Of a DNA stretch of 64,000 nt, positions 7,483 to 18,888 are shown piece by piece. Every line of letters begins with the position of its first letter. Position 1 is the stretch's first letter. Below the pieces are notes generated by a model, which did not search any database, had not been told where the DNA came from, and was given only the letters and a program-made list of their open reading frames with translations. The DNA comes from Arthrobacter sp. zg-Y769 (GTDB taxonomy: Bacteria > Actinomycetota > Actinomycetes > Actinomycetales > Micrococcaceae). The DNA lies in contig NZ_JAJJOE010000008.1 of NCBI RefSeq assembly GCF_020907405.1, positions 1 through 64,000 on the forward strand. Direction: 5' to 3'. The translations under genes were made by a program, and so were the position numbers.

Positions 7483-9453
7483 CTAGGCGGAGGGATAGTT
7501 CCCGGCGGCCTCCTCCAGCCAGGCCAGGGTGGCGTGCCGCAGATCGTCCGGTGCTGCAACTGCGGCGGCTCCGCCCAGCTGCGCCGTGAACGCCGGGATC
7601 CAGCCGGCATCCGCCGTGCGCAGTTCCACAGCCGTCCGTCCGTCCGGCAGCGGGGCCTGCCGCTCGGCGTCGTAGGCCTCCGCCACCCAGAGGGCCGCGG
7701 GTTCCAGGACCAGCGTTACCCTCAGGTCCAGCGGACCCGGCGTGAAAAGACTGGCGGGGAACGCGGCCCCGGGCTCCGGCGCATGGGTCAGTGCCGGACC
7801 GGTGTCCCGCACGCCGTGGATGCGGTCCACGCGGAAATTGCGGGGGGCTTCCGCCCGGTGGCACCACGCTTCCAGGTACCAGGTGTTGTCCACCGAGAAG
7901 AGCCGCCGCGGGTCGACGGTGCGCAGGGTCACTTCGTCGCGCCGCGGCACCAGGTAGCGCAGTTCGAGCTGGCGCGTGCCGGTGATGGCCTGCTGGAGTT
8001 CGGCCAGGACGGTGCCCCCGGCTGCATCGTCCAGGCGTGCCGCGACCGCGGTTCCGACGCCGCCGGCCTCCCCTGCCGCCTCGGTCAGCTTCTCCAGGGC
8101 GCTGGCTACGGGGGCGGACGCGCCGATGCCCGGCAGCGCCGAGAGCGTGTCCAGCCCCACGATCAGCGCCGCGGCTTCGTCCATGCCGAAGCGCACCGGC
8201 TCGGAAAGGTCCTCGGCGTTCTCGATGTAGATCCTGTCGTCCTCGAAGCTGACGTCCATCAGTCCGTTGGGGTAATGCCTTGGCCCGCTCACGAACAATA
8301 GGTCCAGGTCCTTTCCCAGCTGTTCCTTGCTGACGCCGAAGGCAGCGGCGGTCTCGTCCATGTCTGCGCCCTGGTTCGCCAGCACATACGGCACCAGGTC
8401 CAGCAGGCGGGTGAGGTGGTCCTGGGCCCCGGAGGCCGGGCGGCGTGCCGGGGCGGGGGCCTCGGCCAGTTCGAAGCCCGGCAGCGGCACGCGCTGGGTG
8501 GCCAGGGCACGCGAAAGGGCGGTGCGTACGGCGTCCACATATTCGGGCGGGTCGACGGCGACGGCGGCTGCCCCCAGTGCCGCGGTGTCCGCGGCCAGCG
8601 CGTCCAGGTCACGGACCCGCAGGTGCAGCCGGTCCCGGCCCGCAGTGCCGGCTTCGACGGATTCTGCCTGCTGGCGCAGGGCTGCCCCGGAGCCGGGGCG
8701 TACATCCACCACTGCCGGCTGCGGAACATACACGTCATCCAGGGAAGCGAGCGAGGTGTCGATGTCAAAGCCTGCCGGGACGGTGTAGGTGCCGGGCCGC
8801 AGCCGGACCGGGCCCTCCATGCGTGAAAGCCGGAAGATCCGTTCGGCTCCGCGGTCCAGGTCGTAGCCCACCAGGTACCAGTGTCCGAAGCGGCTGCCCA
8901 TGCCCCAGGGCTGGACCTGCCGGACGGACTGCACCGTGCTGCCGACCGGGCGGTAGCCGAAGGTCACCGGTGTGCGGGTGGTGGCCGCACGCCAGATCTC
9001 ATCGAAATGCGCATCGTTGGTGCGGATGCTGGGCTGGAGGGGGATGGTGCCGGCGTCGTCGGGCAGCACGCCCCGGGCGGAGAGCTTGCGCAGGGCGCGG
9101 GCGGCGGCCGAGCCCAGCGAAGCCTGGTCCCACATGCGGGCGGCCAGGGTGAGGACGGCGGATTCCTCGGGCGTGAACCGGACGCCCGGAAGCCGGTAGG
9201 CATCCTGCCGGATGCGGTAGCGCTGGGTGGTGTTGTCCTCGAACAGGGTCTCTTCGCTGTAGGACTCCACCGGGATCCCCTGCTCGCGCAGGAACGCCTT
9301 GTCCCGGTCAAAGAGCTTCTCCCGCGCGTCGGCGGTGGAGGCTTCCGAGTACAGTTCAATCTCTTCGAACAACTCGTGCTTGGTAAAGCCCCTGCGCGTG
9401 GACAGCAGCGCAATGACGAGGTTCAGCAGGCGTTCGGTTCTCTTGGCGGACAC
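7483..9453 (-). CDS. pafBC: PafBC, fused WYL-domain transcriptional activator
   Basis: A 656-residue single chain containing two copies of a winged-helix plus WYL module, which are separate PafB and PafC proteins in mycobacteria. The heterodimer/fusion activates LexA-independent DNA-damage genes such as recA. First HTH at about 1-60 (TERLLNLVIALLSTRRGFTK); first WYL domain around 145-215 with HWYLVGYDLDR; second HTH near 350-400 (LLDLVPYVLANQG, VSKEQLGKDL); second WYL with TWYLEAWCHRAE. It has its own terminator-separated promoter (TAGATT seven bases before GTG) and is likely leaderless. Position beside pafA supports the identity; a natural fusion is known from Arthrobacter. Confidence 0.93.
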   Translation of the reverse strand: MSAKRTERLLNLVIALLSTRRGFTKHELFEEIELYSEASTADAREKLFDRDKAFLREQGIPVESYSEETLFEDNTTQRYRIRQDAYRLPGVRFTPEESAVLTLAARMWDQASLGSAAARALRKLSARGVLPDDAGTIPLQPSIRTNDAHFDEIWRAATTRTPVTFGYRPVGSTVQSVRQVQPWGMGSRFGHWYLVGYDLDRGAERIFRLSRMEGPVRLRPGTYTVPAGFDIDTSLASLDDVYVPQPAVVDVRPGSGAALRQQAESVEAGTAGRDRLHLRVRDLDALAADTAALGAAAVAVDPPEYVDAVRTALSRALATQRVPLPGFELAEAPAPARRPASGAQDHLTRLLDLVPYVLANQGADMDETAAAFGVSKEQLGKDLDLLFVSGPRHYPNGLMDVSFEDDRIYIENAEDLSEPVRFGMDEAAALIVGLDTLSALPGIGASAPVASALEKLTEAAGEAGGVGTAVAARLDDAAGGTVLAELQQAITGTRQLELRYLVPRRDEVTLRTVDPRRLFSVDNTWYLEAWCHRAEAPRNFRVDRIHGVRDTGPALTHAPEPGAAFPASLFTPGPLDLRVTLVLEPAALWVAEAYDAERQAPLPDGRTAVELRTADAGWIPAFTAQLGGAAAVAAPDDLRHATLAWLEEAAGNYPSA

Positions 9454-9460
9454 GGGAGCT

Positions 9461-9466
9461 AATCTA
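9461..9466 (-). promoter_or_regulatory. -10 element of pafBC, leaderless start
   Basis: TAGATT ends seven bases before the GTG start. No ribosome site is positioned for this GTG, so a leaderless mRNA is likely. Confidence 0.5.
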
Positions 9467-9491
9467 CCTTCCTTCCGGGCCGCGACATGCG

Positions 9492-9535
9492 AAAGGGCGG
9501 AACCGCCGTCCTAAGTGACAGCGGTCCCGCCCTTT
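9492..9535 (-). terminator. Hairpin terminator between FKBP and pafBC genes
   Basis: AAAGGGCGG (9492-9500) pairs with CCGCCCTTT (9527-9535), with inner CCGC/GCGG and a 14-base loop. It begins 16 bases past the FKBP stop and ends transcription of the proteasome/FKBP side before pafBC. The T tract is only three bases on the minus strand. Confidence 0.7.
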
Positions 9536-9550
9536 TGCAGGAGGTGCGGA

Positions 9551-9946
9551 TCAGCGGACGCCGAGCAGGTCCACTACGAAGATCAGCGACTCGCCCGGGG
9601 CCACGGCGGAACCGGCACCCCGGTCGCCGTAGGCCATGGAGGAGGGGATTTCCAGCCGGCGGCGGCCGCCGACCTTCATGCCCAGCAGGCCCTGGTCCCA
9701 GCCCTGGATAACCTGGCCGACCCCCACGCGGAAGTCCAGGGGCGCGCCCCGGTTCCAGGACGCGTCGAACTCTTCGCCGGTGGAGAAGGCTACGCCCACG
9801 TAATGGGTGGAAACCGTGTCTCCGACCTTGACCTCCTGGCCGTCGCCGACCACGAGGTCCTCAATGACGAGGTCAGTGGGCGCATCGTGGGCCGGGAAAT
9901 CGATTTCCGGCTTCTGGCGGTCGTATTCGCGCTTTCCGAATGACAT
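9551..9946 (-). CDS. Cytosolic FKBP-type peptidyl-prolyl isomerase
   Basis: A single FKBP domain of 131 residues that catalyses cis-trans isomerisation at proline. Hallmarks: the GDTVSTHYVG strand, EFDASWNRG, VIQGWDQGLLGMKVGGRRRLEIP and the C-terminal LIFVVDLLGVR. No signal peptide. AAGGAG precedes ATG by five bases. The gene lies 36 bp downstream of a lipoprotein FKBP gene and both follow pafA, so the two isomerases form a cytosolic/extracellular pair probably expressed together. Confidence 0.92.
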   Translation of the reverse strand: MSFGKREYDRQKPEIDFPAHDAPTDLVIEDLVVGDGQEVKVGDTVSTHYVGVAFSTGEEFDASWNRGAPLDFRVGVGQVIQGWDQGLLGMKVGGRRRLEIPSSMAYGDRGAGSAVAPGESLIFVVDLLGVR

Positions 9947-9982
9947 TGGTGCTCCTTGTGTCTGTTGGGTCAGGTGTTAAGG

Positions 9983-10960
9983 CTACTTGACTTCCTTGAT
10001 GTCCACGACGAAGACCAGCGGACCTCCGGGGCTGGTGCCGGTGGCGGGATCGCCGTAGGCCAGTTCGGACGGCAGGACCAGCAGGACCTTGGAGCCGGCC
10101 TTCTGTCCTTCCAGCCCGTAGGTCCAGCCCGGAATAACGTTGCCCAGGGGGAACTCGGCGGGTTCGCCGCGTTCGTAGCTGGAATCAAAGGTGGTGCCGT
10201 CCCGCAGGCTCACGCCGAGGTAGTCCGCCACGACGGTGCCGGTGGATTCAAGCGCCGGACCGTCGCCTTCTTCAAGGACCTTCACGACCAGGCGCTCCGG
10301 CTCCTCGGCGCCTTCCGGGACGGTGATGGACGGGGTTCCGTCTTCGGCGAAGGAAACTTCGGGCAGCTTTCCGTCGGCCTCGAGGGCTTCGACGTCTTCA
10401 CTGCTCATCAGGAGGGTGCCGTCGGCGTCCCGGGAAGCGGCTTCGTCCGGCGTAAGGGTCGGGACGGTGTCCTCGGCGCTCAGCAGGTTCAGGATCATCA
10501 CCTGCGTGGGCTGGTCGCCGCTGCCGGCTGCGTCCTGGGCATCAGGGAAGGCGTAGGCAATCTGGGAGCCGACCTTGGTGCCGAGCAGAACCTCGTACAG
10601 CGCCGGGTCCTGCTCCTTGAGCGAATCGTTTACGGCAAGTGAAACGGCATCCCGGGCATATGTGTCGCCCAGGACACTGGCATCTTCGGCGTTCAGTGCC
10701 ACGAACTTGAAGCTGACGCTCTGCCCCTCGGCAACGGGTTCGCCGTCGCCCGTGTGGACTACCTTGGCGGAGCCTTCAGTGATGTCCAGGGGTGCCTCGA
10801 ACTCGACTTCGGGGGGTGTTTCCTGGTCCTTGACTGTGACCTTTACGGAATCAAATACACCTTCCTGGCCGGCTTCCTTGCCGGAGGAACCGGCGTCGCC
10901 GCCGGAGCAGGCGGTGAGGAACAGCAGGAAGGGCAGGAGGATGGCTAGTACTTTACGCAC
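9983..10960 (-). CDS. FKBP-type prolyl isomerase lipoprotein with two domains
   Basis: A secreted lipid-anchored foldase (325 residues). The GTG start gives a signal peptide RKVLAILLPFLLFLTAC with the lipobox cysteine at 18; AAAGAAG lies just upstream. The C-terminal ~100 residues are a good FKBP domain (TTFDSSYERGEPAEFPLG, VIPGWTYGL, ELAYGDPATG, FVVDIKEV). Residues ~45-165 look like a second, degenerate FKBP fold (GQSVSFKFVALN, YEVLLGTKVGSQIAYAFP) without the active-site aromatics, perhaps a substrate-binding chaperone domain. An upstream in-frame start 29 codons earlier is rejected because it would bury the signal sequence. Confidence 0.88.
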   Translation of the reverse strand: MRKVLAILLPFLLFLTACSGGDAGSSGKEAGQEGVFDSVKVTVKDQETPPEVEFEAPLDITEGSAKVVHTGDGEPVAEGQSVSFKFVALNAEDASVLGDTYARDAVSLAVNDSLKEQDPALYEVLLGTKVGSQIAYAFPDAQDAAGSGDQPTQVMILNLLSAEDTVPTLTPDEAASRDADGTLLMSSEDVEALEADGKLPEVSFAEDGTPSITVPEGAEEPERLVVKVLEEGDGPALESTGTVVADYLGVSLRDGTTFDSSYERGEPAEFPLGNVIPGWTYGLEGQKAGSKVLLVLPSELAYGDPATGTSPGGPLVFVVDIKEVK

Positions 10961-11109
10961 ACTACTTCTTTCAGTGGTGGACAGTGAGCAGGGCGGCCCT
11001 TGGCGGCTGCCGGTGTTTCCGGGCAGGTCTACGCCGCGCGGCCGCAACTGCCCCAGACTAGCCGGTCCGGCTGGATGAAGCCTAGGTACGCGCGGAGGCG
11101 GCGGTCAGG

Positions 11110-12471
11110 TCAGAGGGTGGACAGCAGCGCCTCGACCCGCTCGTCGACGGACGCGAACGGGTCCTTACACAACACCGTCTGCTGGGCCCGGTCATTGAGC
11201 TTGAGGTGTACCCAGTCCACCGTAAAGTCGCGGTTGGCGTTCTTGGCGCGCCGCACGAAGTCGCCCCGGAGCTTCGCCCGGGTAGTCTGCGGCGGCTGGT
11301 CCACGGCTTCCTTGATGTCGCTGTCCTCCACTACGCGGGCCGTTTCCCCGCGTGCCTGCAGCAGATAGAACAATCCGCGGCGCCGGGAGATGTCATGGTA
11401 GGTCAGGTCCACCTGGGCCAGGCGGGAGGACGACATCTCGAGTCCGTGCCGCTCTCCGTACCGGTCCACCAGCTTCTTCTTGATGGCCCAGTCGATCTCC
11501 GTATCGATGCCGGAATGGTCGCCGGATTCGATGGCGTCCAGGGTGCGCTGCCACAAATCGACCACCCGGCCCACGTGCCGGTTATGCTCCCCGTTGGCTG
11601 CTACGAAGTCCTGGACCCGCTGCAGGTAGATGCGCTGAAGGTCCAGCGGCGTCATGGTTGAACCGTTGGCCAGTTTCAGCGGCTGCCGCCCGGAGAGGTC
11701 ATGGGAGGTTTCCCGGATGCTGCGGATCGGGTTTTCCAACCGCAGGTCCCGCATTAGCACGCCGGCCTCGATCATCCGCAGCATCAGGTCCACGGACCCG
11801 GCCTTGAGGAGCATGGTGGTCTCGGACATGTTGGAGTCGCCTGCAATCACGTGCAGGCGGCGGTAGTGTTCGGCGTCGGCGTGCGGCTCGTCCCGGGTGT
11901 TGATGATCGGCCGGGACCGGGTGGTGGCCGAGGACACGCCTTCCCAGATGTGGTCCGCCCGCTGGGAAAACGCATAGAGGGAACCGGATTGTGTCTTGAG
12001 TACCTTGCCCGCGCCGACCAGCAGCTGGCGGGTCACCAGGAACGGAATAAGGACATCGGCCAGCCGGGAGAACTCGAGCCGGCGCGGAATGAGGTAGTTT
12101 TCGTGGCTGCCGTAGGAGTTGCCGGCGGAATCGGTGTTGTTCTTGAAGAGGTAGACGCTGCCGTTGAAGCCTTCGGCCTTCAACCTGTCCTCCGCTTCCC
12201 CCACCAGGTCCTCCAGGATGAGCTCGCCGGCCCGGTCGTGCGCCACCAGCTGCGCCAGGTCGTCGCACTCTGCGGTGGCGTACTCCGGATGCGACCCGAC
12301 GTCGAGGTAGAGACGCGAGCCGTTGGTCAGGAAAACATTTGATGAGCGGCCCCAGCTGACAACCTTGCGGAAGAGGTAGCGGGCTACTTCCTCGGGGGAA
12401 AGGGGACGGGAATCGGGGCCGGAATAGGCGATGCCGAATTCCGTTTCCACCCCGTAGATCCTGCGGTCCAT
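11110..12471 (-). CDS. pafA: Pup-protein ligase PafA
   Basis: Attaches the C-terminal glutamate of Pup to substrate lysines using ATP, marking proteins for the proteasome. 453 residues, the usual size. The carboxylate-amine ligase core is visible: the opening [11 protein letters not shown] (E9 and E11 nucleotide/metal), [13 protein letters not shown] with D57 as likely catalytic base, [18 protein letters not shown], and [19 protein letters not shown]. The ATG shares its A with the TGA of prcA (TGATG), so the two are translationally coupled. Last gene of the mpa-dop-pup-prcB-prcA-pafA unit; a 149-bp gap separates it from the FKBP lipoprotein. Confidence 0.97.
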   Translation of the reverse strand: MDRRIYGVETEFGIAYSGPDSRPLSPEEVARYLFRKVVSWGRSSNVFLTNGSRLYLDVGSHPEYATAECDDLAQLVAHDRAGELILEDLVGEAEDRLKAEGFNGSVYLFKNNTDSAGNSYGSHENYLIPRRLEFSRLADVLIPFLVTRQLLVGAGKVLKTQSGSLYAFSQRADHIWEGVSSATTRSRPIINTRDEPHADAEHYRRLHVIAGDSNMSETTMLLKAGSVDLMLRMIEAGVLMRDLRLENPIRSIRETSHDLSGRQPLKLANGSTMTPLDLQRIYLQRVQDFVAANGEHNRHVGRVVDLWQRTLDAIESGDHSGIDTEIDWAIKKKLVDRYGERHGLEMSSSRLAQVDLTYHDISRRRGLFYLLQARGETARVVEDSDIKEAVDQPPQTTRAKLRGDFVRRAKNANRDFTVDWVHLKLNDRAQQTVLCKDPFASVDERVEALLSTL

Positions 12472-13211
12472 CAGTCTCCTTCCGCGCTGGACAGCAGACG
12501 GTCCAGCTCAACGGTGTTTATCCTGCGGAACGCCCTGACGGTGCCGCGGGAGGACAGCGGGTCCCGGTCCAGGACGGCTACCTCCAGCAGTCCGGCACCC
12601 AGGGGTTCGGGCCCCTGTCCGTTGCCGGAACCGTCCGCTGACCGTGTGGCGGAAAGGGCCGAAACCGCCGTCCGGATGGCAGAGCCGAAATCCGCGTCCT
12701 GGTTCCAGGTCCGGCTGAGGGCTTCATTGACTATTTCGGCCTGTCCGCCCATCACGGTGTAGTTGCTTTCATCCGCAATCGAGCCGTCGAAGTTCAGGCG
12801 GTACAAGCGGTCCGAATAGGGGTCCTCCCCCACCTCGGCCACGGCCAGCTCGACTTCGAACGGTTTTCCCTCGGTGGTGAAGACCGACCCGAGGCTTTGT
12901 GCGTAGACACTGGCCAGGGCGCGGGCCGAGACGTCGTCGCGGGAATACGAGTAGCCGCGCACATCCGCGAACCGGATGCCCGCCTGGCGCAGGGACTCGA
13001 ACTCGTTGTATTTCCCGACGGCGGCGAAACCGATCCGGTCGTAGATCTCGCTGAGCTTGTGGAGGGACGGTGACGGATTCTCCGCGACCAGCGCGATGCC
13101 TTCCCGGCAGGTCAGCACCACCACCGACCGCCCCCTGGCTATGCCTTTCCGGGCGAAGTCCGCCCGGTCCTTCATCAGCTGTTCGGGTGAGACGTAGAAC
13201 TGCTGGGTCAC
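12471..13211 (-). CDS. prcA: 20S proteasome alpha subunit
   Basis: Forms the outer gating rings of the bacterial 20S proteasome. 246 residues. Starts [27 protein letters not shown], with the N-terminal gate segment and helix H0 (YVSPEQ) typical of alpha subunits; no catalytic threonine is expected. Also seen are [24 protein letters not shown] and [19 protein letters not shown] inside the 3' end of prcB serves the GTG start two bases after that stop. Overlaps pafA by one base. Confidence 0.97.
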   Translation of the reverse strand: MTQQFYVSPEQLMKDRADFARKGIARGRSVVVLTCREGIALVAENPSPSLHKLSEIYDRIGFAAVGKYNEFESLRQAGIRFADVRGYSYSRDDVSARALASVYAQSLGSVFTTEGKPFEVELAVAEVGEDPYSDRLYRLNFDGSIADESNYTVMGGQAEIVNEALSRTWNQDADFGSAIRTAVSALSATRSADGSGNGQGPEPLGAGLLEVAVLDRDPLSSRGTVRAFRRINTVELDRLLSSAEGD

Positions 13212-13213
13212 GG

Positions 13214-14038
13214 CTACGCCTCCAATCCGGCAGCTGTGCGCCGTGAGATGAGTTCACGGGAGAGCTCCTGCAGTTCCCGCTCGGGGATCTCCCGGTTGCC
13301 CGCACTGTTGACCACGTAGACCACCGGCCAGAGCCGCCGCACCATGTCCGGGCCGCCGGTGGCCGAATCGTCGTCGGCCGCGTCGTAAAGGGACTCCACG
13401 GCCACCCGGACCGCGTCCTCCTCGTCCAGGTTGGGCTGCCAGAGTTTCTTCAGGGCGCCGCGTGCGAACACCGACCCCGAGCCGACGCTGTGGTGCTCGT
13501 ATTCCTCATACCGGCCGCCGGTGACGTCGTAGGAAAAGAGCCGCCCCGCCCGCCGCTGGGTGTCGAACCCGGCAAAGAGCGGGACCACGGCCAGTCCCTG
13601 CAGCGCCAGCGGAAGATTGGAGCGCACCATGGCCGCGAGCCGGTTGGACTTGCCGTCCAGGCTCATGGGCGTTCCTTCGATTTTTTCGTAGTGCTCCAGT
13701 TCCACCTGGAACAACCGGATCATGTCCAGGGCGAGCCCGGCCGTGCCGGCTATCCCGAGTACGGAGAAGTTGTCCGCGGGGAAGACTTTCCTGATGTGCC
13801 GGCTGGCGATCATGTTGCCCATCGTGGCACGCCGGTCACCTGCCATCAGGACTCCCCCTGCGTAGGTGAGCGACACGATGGTGGTGGCCTGCGGGGCCAG
13901 CTCGCCCGCCGAACCGTGCGACGCCGGTCCGAGGGAACGGGAGGACGGCAGCAGTTCGGGGCGGTGGCGGGAGAGGTGGTCGGTAAAGGAAGAGGACGGG
14001 GCTTGGTGGATGGAGGCGGCGGGGTCCCGGGGGGCCAT
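13214..14038 (-). CDS. prcB: 20S proteasome beta subunit (catalytic)
   Basis: The proteolytic subunit, made with a propeptide removed during assembly to expose the nucleophile. 274 residues; a 51-residue propeptide ends ELAPQA and the mature chain starts at T52 ([21 protein letters not shown]). Catalytic partners D68 and K84 fit GDRRAT and [20 protein letters not shown]-rich fold motifs ([14 protein letters not shown]) are intact. Starts three bases after the pup stop. Confidence 0.97.
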   Translation of the reverse strand: MAPRDPAASIHQAPSSSFTDHLSRHRPELLPSSRSLGPASHGSAGELAPQATTIVSLTYAGGVLMAGDRRATMGNMIASRHIRKVFPADNFSVLGIAGTAGLALDMIRLFQVELEHYEKIEGTPMSLDGKSNRLAAMVRSNLPLALQGLAVVPLFAGFDTQRRAGRLFSYDVTGGRYEEYEHHSVGSGSVFARGALKKLWQPNLDEEDAVRVAVESLYDAADDDSATGGPDMVRRLWPVVYVVNSAGNREIPERELQELSRELISRRTAAGLEA

Positions 14039-14041
14039 CCG

Positions 14042-14242
14042 TTACTGACCGCCCTTCTGGATGAAGCCGCGGACAAACTCTTCGGCGTTGCTCTCCAGCA
14101 CGCCGTCGATCTCATCCAGGAGGTCGTCTACGCCCTCGGTCTCGGCGGAGGCTTCGGTCTCAGCTGCGGGGGGAGTAACGGCCTCGGTTTCTTCTTCTTC
14201 GACGGGATGCGTTCCGGTGGTTTTGCGGTCCTGGGTTGCCAT
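14042..14242 (-). CDS. pup: Prokaryotic ubiquitin-like protein Pup
   Basis: A 66-residue intrinsically disordered tag. The N-half is Glu/Thr-rich and the C-half carries the DDLLDEIDGVLESNAEEFV helix that Mpa grips (part shown), ending VRGFIQKGGQ. Because the last residue is Gln, Dop must deamidate it to Glu before PafA can use it. A ribosome site AAAGGG lies nine bases before ATG. It sits between dop and prcB, with 40 and 3 bp gaps, so tag, processing enzyme and protease are co-expressed. Confidence 0.97.
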   Translation of the reverse strand: MATQDRKTTGTHPVEEEETEAVTPPAAETEASAETEGVDDLLDEIDGVLESNAEEFVRGFIQKGGQ

Positions 14243-14282
14243 GATGCCTAGCCCTTTCTTGCCCGGGGGTTGAATCCTAGTC

Positions 14283-15896
14283 CTATGGTGCCACGGCGGC
14301 GTCTGAACCGGTCAGGAGTCTGGTGACAAAATCCTCCGCATCGGCAGATGCGTTGAACAGTTCCTCGGTCAGCGCCCGGGTACCGCGGAGCGGCTCGCGG
14401 GTGGGGATCCGCTGGAGCCGCCGACGGGAGGGAAGCTCGAAGATGATCGAGTCCCAGCTTGCCCCGATGACCTCCTTCGGGAACCGCTTGAGGCAGTTCC
14501 CGCGGAAGTAGGCCCGCGTGTCGTCCGGCGGGGAGCTGACGGCACGCACAATCTCTTCGTCGGTAAGCACCCGTTCCATCTGCCCGCGGGCAGCCAGCCG
14601 GTAATAGAGTCCCTTCTCCGGGCGCATATCCGAGTACTGCAGATCCACCAGATGCAGCCGGGCGTCGGACCAGGCCAGCCCGTCGCGCTCGCGGTAGGCC
14701 TGCAGCAGCTTCAGTTTCGCCACCCAGTCCACGGAAGCCGCGGCCTCAAGCGGGTCGCGCTTCAAGGTGCCCAGCAGTGCGGACCAGCGCGCGAGGATGT
14801 CCTCGGTATCCGCGTCCGTGCCGCCGCCGGCCCGGGAATGCGCGGCTGCTGCCTCGAAATAGATCTCCTGCAGGTCCAAGCCGGTGACCATCCTGCCGTC
14901 CGTCAGTTCCACCAGCTGTTCCAGCGACGGGTCGTGGCTGATGGCCTGCAGTGCTCCTACCGGGTCGCGGAGCTCGACGGCGGGGGCGGTACCGGCTTCA
15001 ATCATGGACAGGACGAGCGAGGTGGTGCCGATCTTGAGCAGGGCGGATACCTCGCTGAGGTTGGCGTCCCCGATGATGACGTGCAGCCGCCGGTACTTTT
15101 CCGCCACCGCGTGCGGCTCGTCCCGGGTATTGATGATGGGCCGGCGGATGGTGGTTTCCAGTCCTACTTCCGTTTCGAAGAAGTCCGCCCGCTGGCTCAG
15201 CTGGAACCCCTGGCGCTGGTTGTTGGTGCCGATGCCCACCCGGCCGGATCCCGCGATGACCTGGCGGGACACGAAGAACGGCACGAGGCCGCTGACCAGT
15301 GCCCCGAACGGGACGCTGCGCGGAACCAGGTAGTTTTCGTGCGAGCCGTAGGAGACGCCCTTGTTGTCGGTGTTGTTCTTGTACAGGTTGACCGGTGCGA
15401 ATCCGGGCATCCTGGTGATGTGCCGCATCGCGGCCAGCACCACGGCGTCGCCCGCCTTGTCCCAGAGCACGGCGTCACGGGGACGGGTCACTTCCGGGGA
15501 GGAGTACTCGGGATGGGCGTGGTCCACGTACAGGCGCGCACCGTTCCCCAGGACCATGTTCATCAGCACCGGGTTATCCTGCGTCTGCTCCCCGTAGAGG
15601 GCAGCCGGGCCGCTGCCCTCCATGGCGATCTGTTCGGCATCCAGCACCGGAGGTTCATCCGTGAGCTGGGTGGGATCCGCCGCGGCGCGGGGCACCGCGA
15701 ATCCGCGGGCATCGTTCAGCGGCGCCTCGTCGGTGTAGTCCCAGCGGGTGCCGGACAGATTGCCCGCCCCGGTCCGCAGCGTGGCCGCGTACGCGTTGAT
15801 GATCTGGCTGGAGAGGACGGTGGCGTTGGCGGACGGCAGGGACGGTGCGAGCACGCCGTACTCGGTTTCCGTCCCCATGACACGGCGGACGGTCAC
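14283..15896 (-). CDS. dop: Deamidase/depupylase Dop
   Basis: Converts Pup-GGQ to Pup-GGE and removes Pup from substrates. 537 residues, homologous to PafA: GTETEYG (8-14), [15 protein letters not shown] with D125 as the likely nucleophile/base, [42 protein letters not shown]. The Dop-loop region between DARGF (62-66) and NMVLGNG (113-119) is about 25 residues longer than in M. tuberculosis Dop. The GTG start overlaps mpa's TGA as GTGA; a second possible start (ATG) is six codons later. Confidence 0.96.
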   Translation of the reverse strand: MTVRRVMGTETEYGVLAPSLPSANATVLSSQIINAYAATLRTGAGNLSGTRWDYTDEAPLNDARGFAVPRAAADPTQLTDEPPVLDAEQIAMEGSGPAALYGEQTQDNPVLMNMVLGNGARLYVDHAHPEYSSPEVTRPRDAVLWDKAGDAVVLAAMRHITRMPGFAPVNLYKNNTDNKGVSYGSHENYLVPRSVPFGALVSGLVPFFVSRQVIAGSGRVGIGTNNQRQGFQLSQRADFFETEVGLETTIRRPIINTRDEPHAVAEKYRRLHVIIGDANLSEVSALLKIGTTSLVLSMIEAGTAPAVELRDPVGALQAISHDPSLEQLVELTDGRMVTGLDLQEIYFEAAAAHSRAGGGTDADTEDILARWSALLGTLKRDPLEAAASVDWVAKLKLLQAYRERDGLAWSDARLHLVDLQYSDMRPEKGLYYRLAARGQMERVLTDEEIVRAVSSPPDDTRAYFRGNCLKRFPKEVIGASWDSIIFELPSRRRLQRIPTREPLRGTRALTEELFNASADAEDFVTRLLTGSDAAVAP

Positions 15897-17650
15897 AGAT
15901 ACTGTCCCGGGTTGGCCGCCGTTTCGATGGTCCGGCCCGGTTCCTGGCCGGCCTTGCCCTGGACGATGGTACGGATGTAGGTGATCCGCTCGCCCTTCTT
16001 CCCCGAGATGCGTGCCCAGTCATCCGGATTGGTGGTGTTGGGCATGTCCTCATGCTCGCGGAATTCATCTACGACGGCGCGCATCAGGTGTTCGATGCGC
16101 AGGCCCCGCTGATGCAGCTGCAGCAGGTCCTTGATGGCGTATTTCTTGGCCCGGTCCACCACGTTCTGGATGACGGCGCCGGAGTTGAAATCCTTGAAGT
16201 AGAGCATCTCGGTGTCGCCGTTGGCGTAGGTGACCTCCAGGTATTCATTGGCCTTGTCTTCGGCGTACATCTTCTCCACTGTGCGGCGGACCATGTCGCT
16301 GACCGTTTCCACCGGATCGTAGCCGTGTTCCGCCAGGTCGTCGCGGTGCAGGGGCAGGTCCGGAGTGAGGTACTTCGCGAAGATTTCCGCAGCGCCTTCG
16401 GCGTCGGGCCGTTGGATCTTGATCTTCACGTCCAGCCGGCCCGGACGCAGGATCGCCGGATCGATCATGTCCTCCCGGTTGGAGGCGCCGATGACAATCA
16501 CGTTCTCAAGCTTTTCGACGCCGTCGATCTCGCTGAGCAGCTGCGGAACAATGGTGGTTTCGACGTCGGAGGACACCCCGGTGCCGCGCGTGCGGAACAG
16601 CGAGTCCATTTCGTCGAAGAACACCACCACCGGGCTGCCGTCGGAGGCCTTCTCCCGGGCACGGCCGAAAATCAGCCGGATGTGGCGCTCGGTCTCCCCC
16701 ACGTACTTGTCCAGAAGTTCGGGGCCCTTGATGTTCAGGAAGTAGCTGCGGGCACCGAGGGTGCCGGTCTGCTCCATCACCCGTGCCGCGAGGGCGTGCG
16801 CCACGGCCTTGGCAATGAGCGTCTTGCCGCAGCCGGGAGGGCCGTAGAGCAGGATGCCCTTTGGCGGCTTCAGTCCGTGTTCGCGGTAGAGGTCCGGATG
16901 CATAAACGGCAGTTCGACGGCGTCCCGGATCTGCTCGATCTGGGGGCCGAGCCCGCCGATGTCGGCGTAGGAGATGTCCGGAACCTCTTCGAGGACCAGG
17001 TTCTCCACTTCGCTGCGCGGAATCTTCTCCAGCGCGTAGCCGATGCGGGTGTCGACGGTGAGGGCGTCCCCCACCCGGACCTTTTCCCGGCCCAGGGGGC
17101 CGTTGAGCCGGACCACGCGTTCGTCGTCGGCCCGTCCGATCACCAGGACCCGGTCCGGATCCAGAAGCTCCTTCACCGTAAACAGTTCCCCCGCGCGTTC
17201 AAAGCCGAGGGCGGCAATGACGGTCAGGGATTCGTTCAGCAGCACCTCCTGGCCCGGGACTATCTGTCCCAGGTCCAGGAGGGGCGAAACCGCAACGCGG
17301 AGCTTGCGGCCGGACTGGATGATGTCCAGGCTTTCCTGCACGGCCGCGATGGTCGTTACACCGGGTTCCGCATCGCGGCGCCGGTTCACACCGATCACCG
17401 TACCGAAGCTGAAGGGCGTCGCACCCTCGTTCTCCAGGGCGTCCTTCAACCGGATAATCTCGGCTTTCGCGGTCTCCAGCATGGTGACGAGCCGCGCGTT
17501 GTTGTGGGTCAGGGCAGCGAGCTGCCGGTCCAGATTACGGAGTTTGTCCCGCAGGACATTCAGCTGGCGTGCTTCGGTGCCTGCTGCAGCCGCTGCGGAC
17601 ACAGGGCGGGATCCCCCGGTCCCGGGTCCAGCGTTTTCGGGTTCAGCCAT
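15893..17650 (-). CDS. mpa: Proteasome-associated AAA ATPase Mpa/ARC
   Basis: Hexameric unfoldase that recruits pupylated proteins and threads them into the 20S core. 585 residues from the start MAEPEN: N-terminal coiled coil for Pup binding (about 27-75), two OB domains (about 78-210), an AAA domain with Walker A GPPGCGKT (270-277) and Walker [11 protein letters not shown] (341-350), and the C-terminal GQYL tail (582-585) whose Tyr docks into the alpha ring. An in-frame start 23 codons upstream exists but adds sequence not found in the family. dop overlaps its stop by four bases; 105 bp separate it from trmI. Confidence 0.96.
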   Translation of the reverse strand: MAEPENAGPGTGGSRPVSAAAAAGTEARQLNVLRDKLRNLDRQLAALTHNNARLVTMLETAKAEIIRLKDALENEGATPFSFGTVIGVNRRRDAEPGVTTIAAVQESLDIIQSGRKLRVAVSPLLDLGQIVPGQEVLLNESLTVIAALGFERAGELFTVKELLDPDRVLVIGRADDERVVRLNGPLGREKVRVGDALTVDTRIGYALEKIPRSEVENLVLEEVPDISYADIGGLGPQIEQIRDAVELPFMHPDLYREHGLKPPKGILLYGPPGCGKTLIAKAVAHALAARVMEQTGTLGARSYFLNIKGPELLDKYVGETERHIRLIFGRAREKASDGSPVVVFFDEMDSLFRTRGTGVSSDVETTIVPQLLSEIDGVEKLENVIVIGASNREDMIDPAILRPGRLDVKIKIQRPDAEGAAEIFAKYLTPDLPLHRDDLAEHGYDPVETVSDMVRRTVEKMYAEDKANEYLEVTYANGDTEMLYFKDFNSGAVIQNVVDRAKKYAIKDLLQLHQRGLRIEHLMRAVVDEFREHEDMPNTTNPDDWARISGKKGERITYIRTIVQGKAGQEPGRTIETAANPGQYL

Positions 17651-17755
17651 GATACCGACCGCCTTCACGTAGCTCTGGGTCTGTCCAATGACAGTAACCC
17701 AGCGCTGCGGAAGATACACGGGGTCCGGCGTCTTGTGTTTAGCCGGTTACCCCCG

Positions 17756-18856
<1,101 letters not shown>

Positions 18857-18888
18857 TCAGCCGGCGGGCGGTAAAAGCTGGAGGCGCG

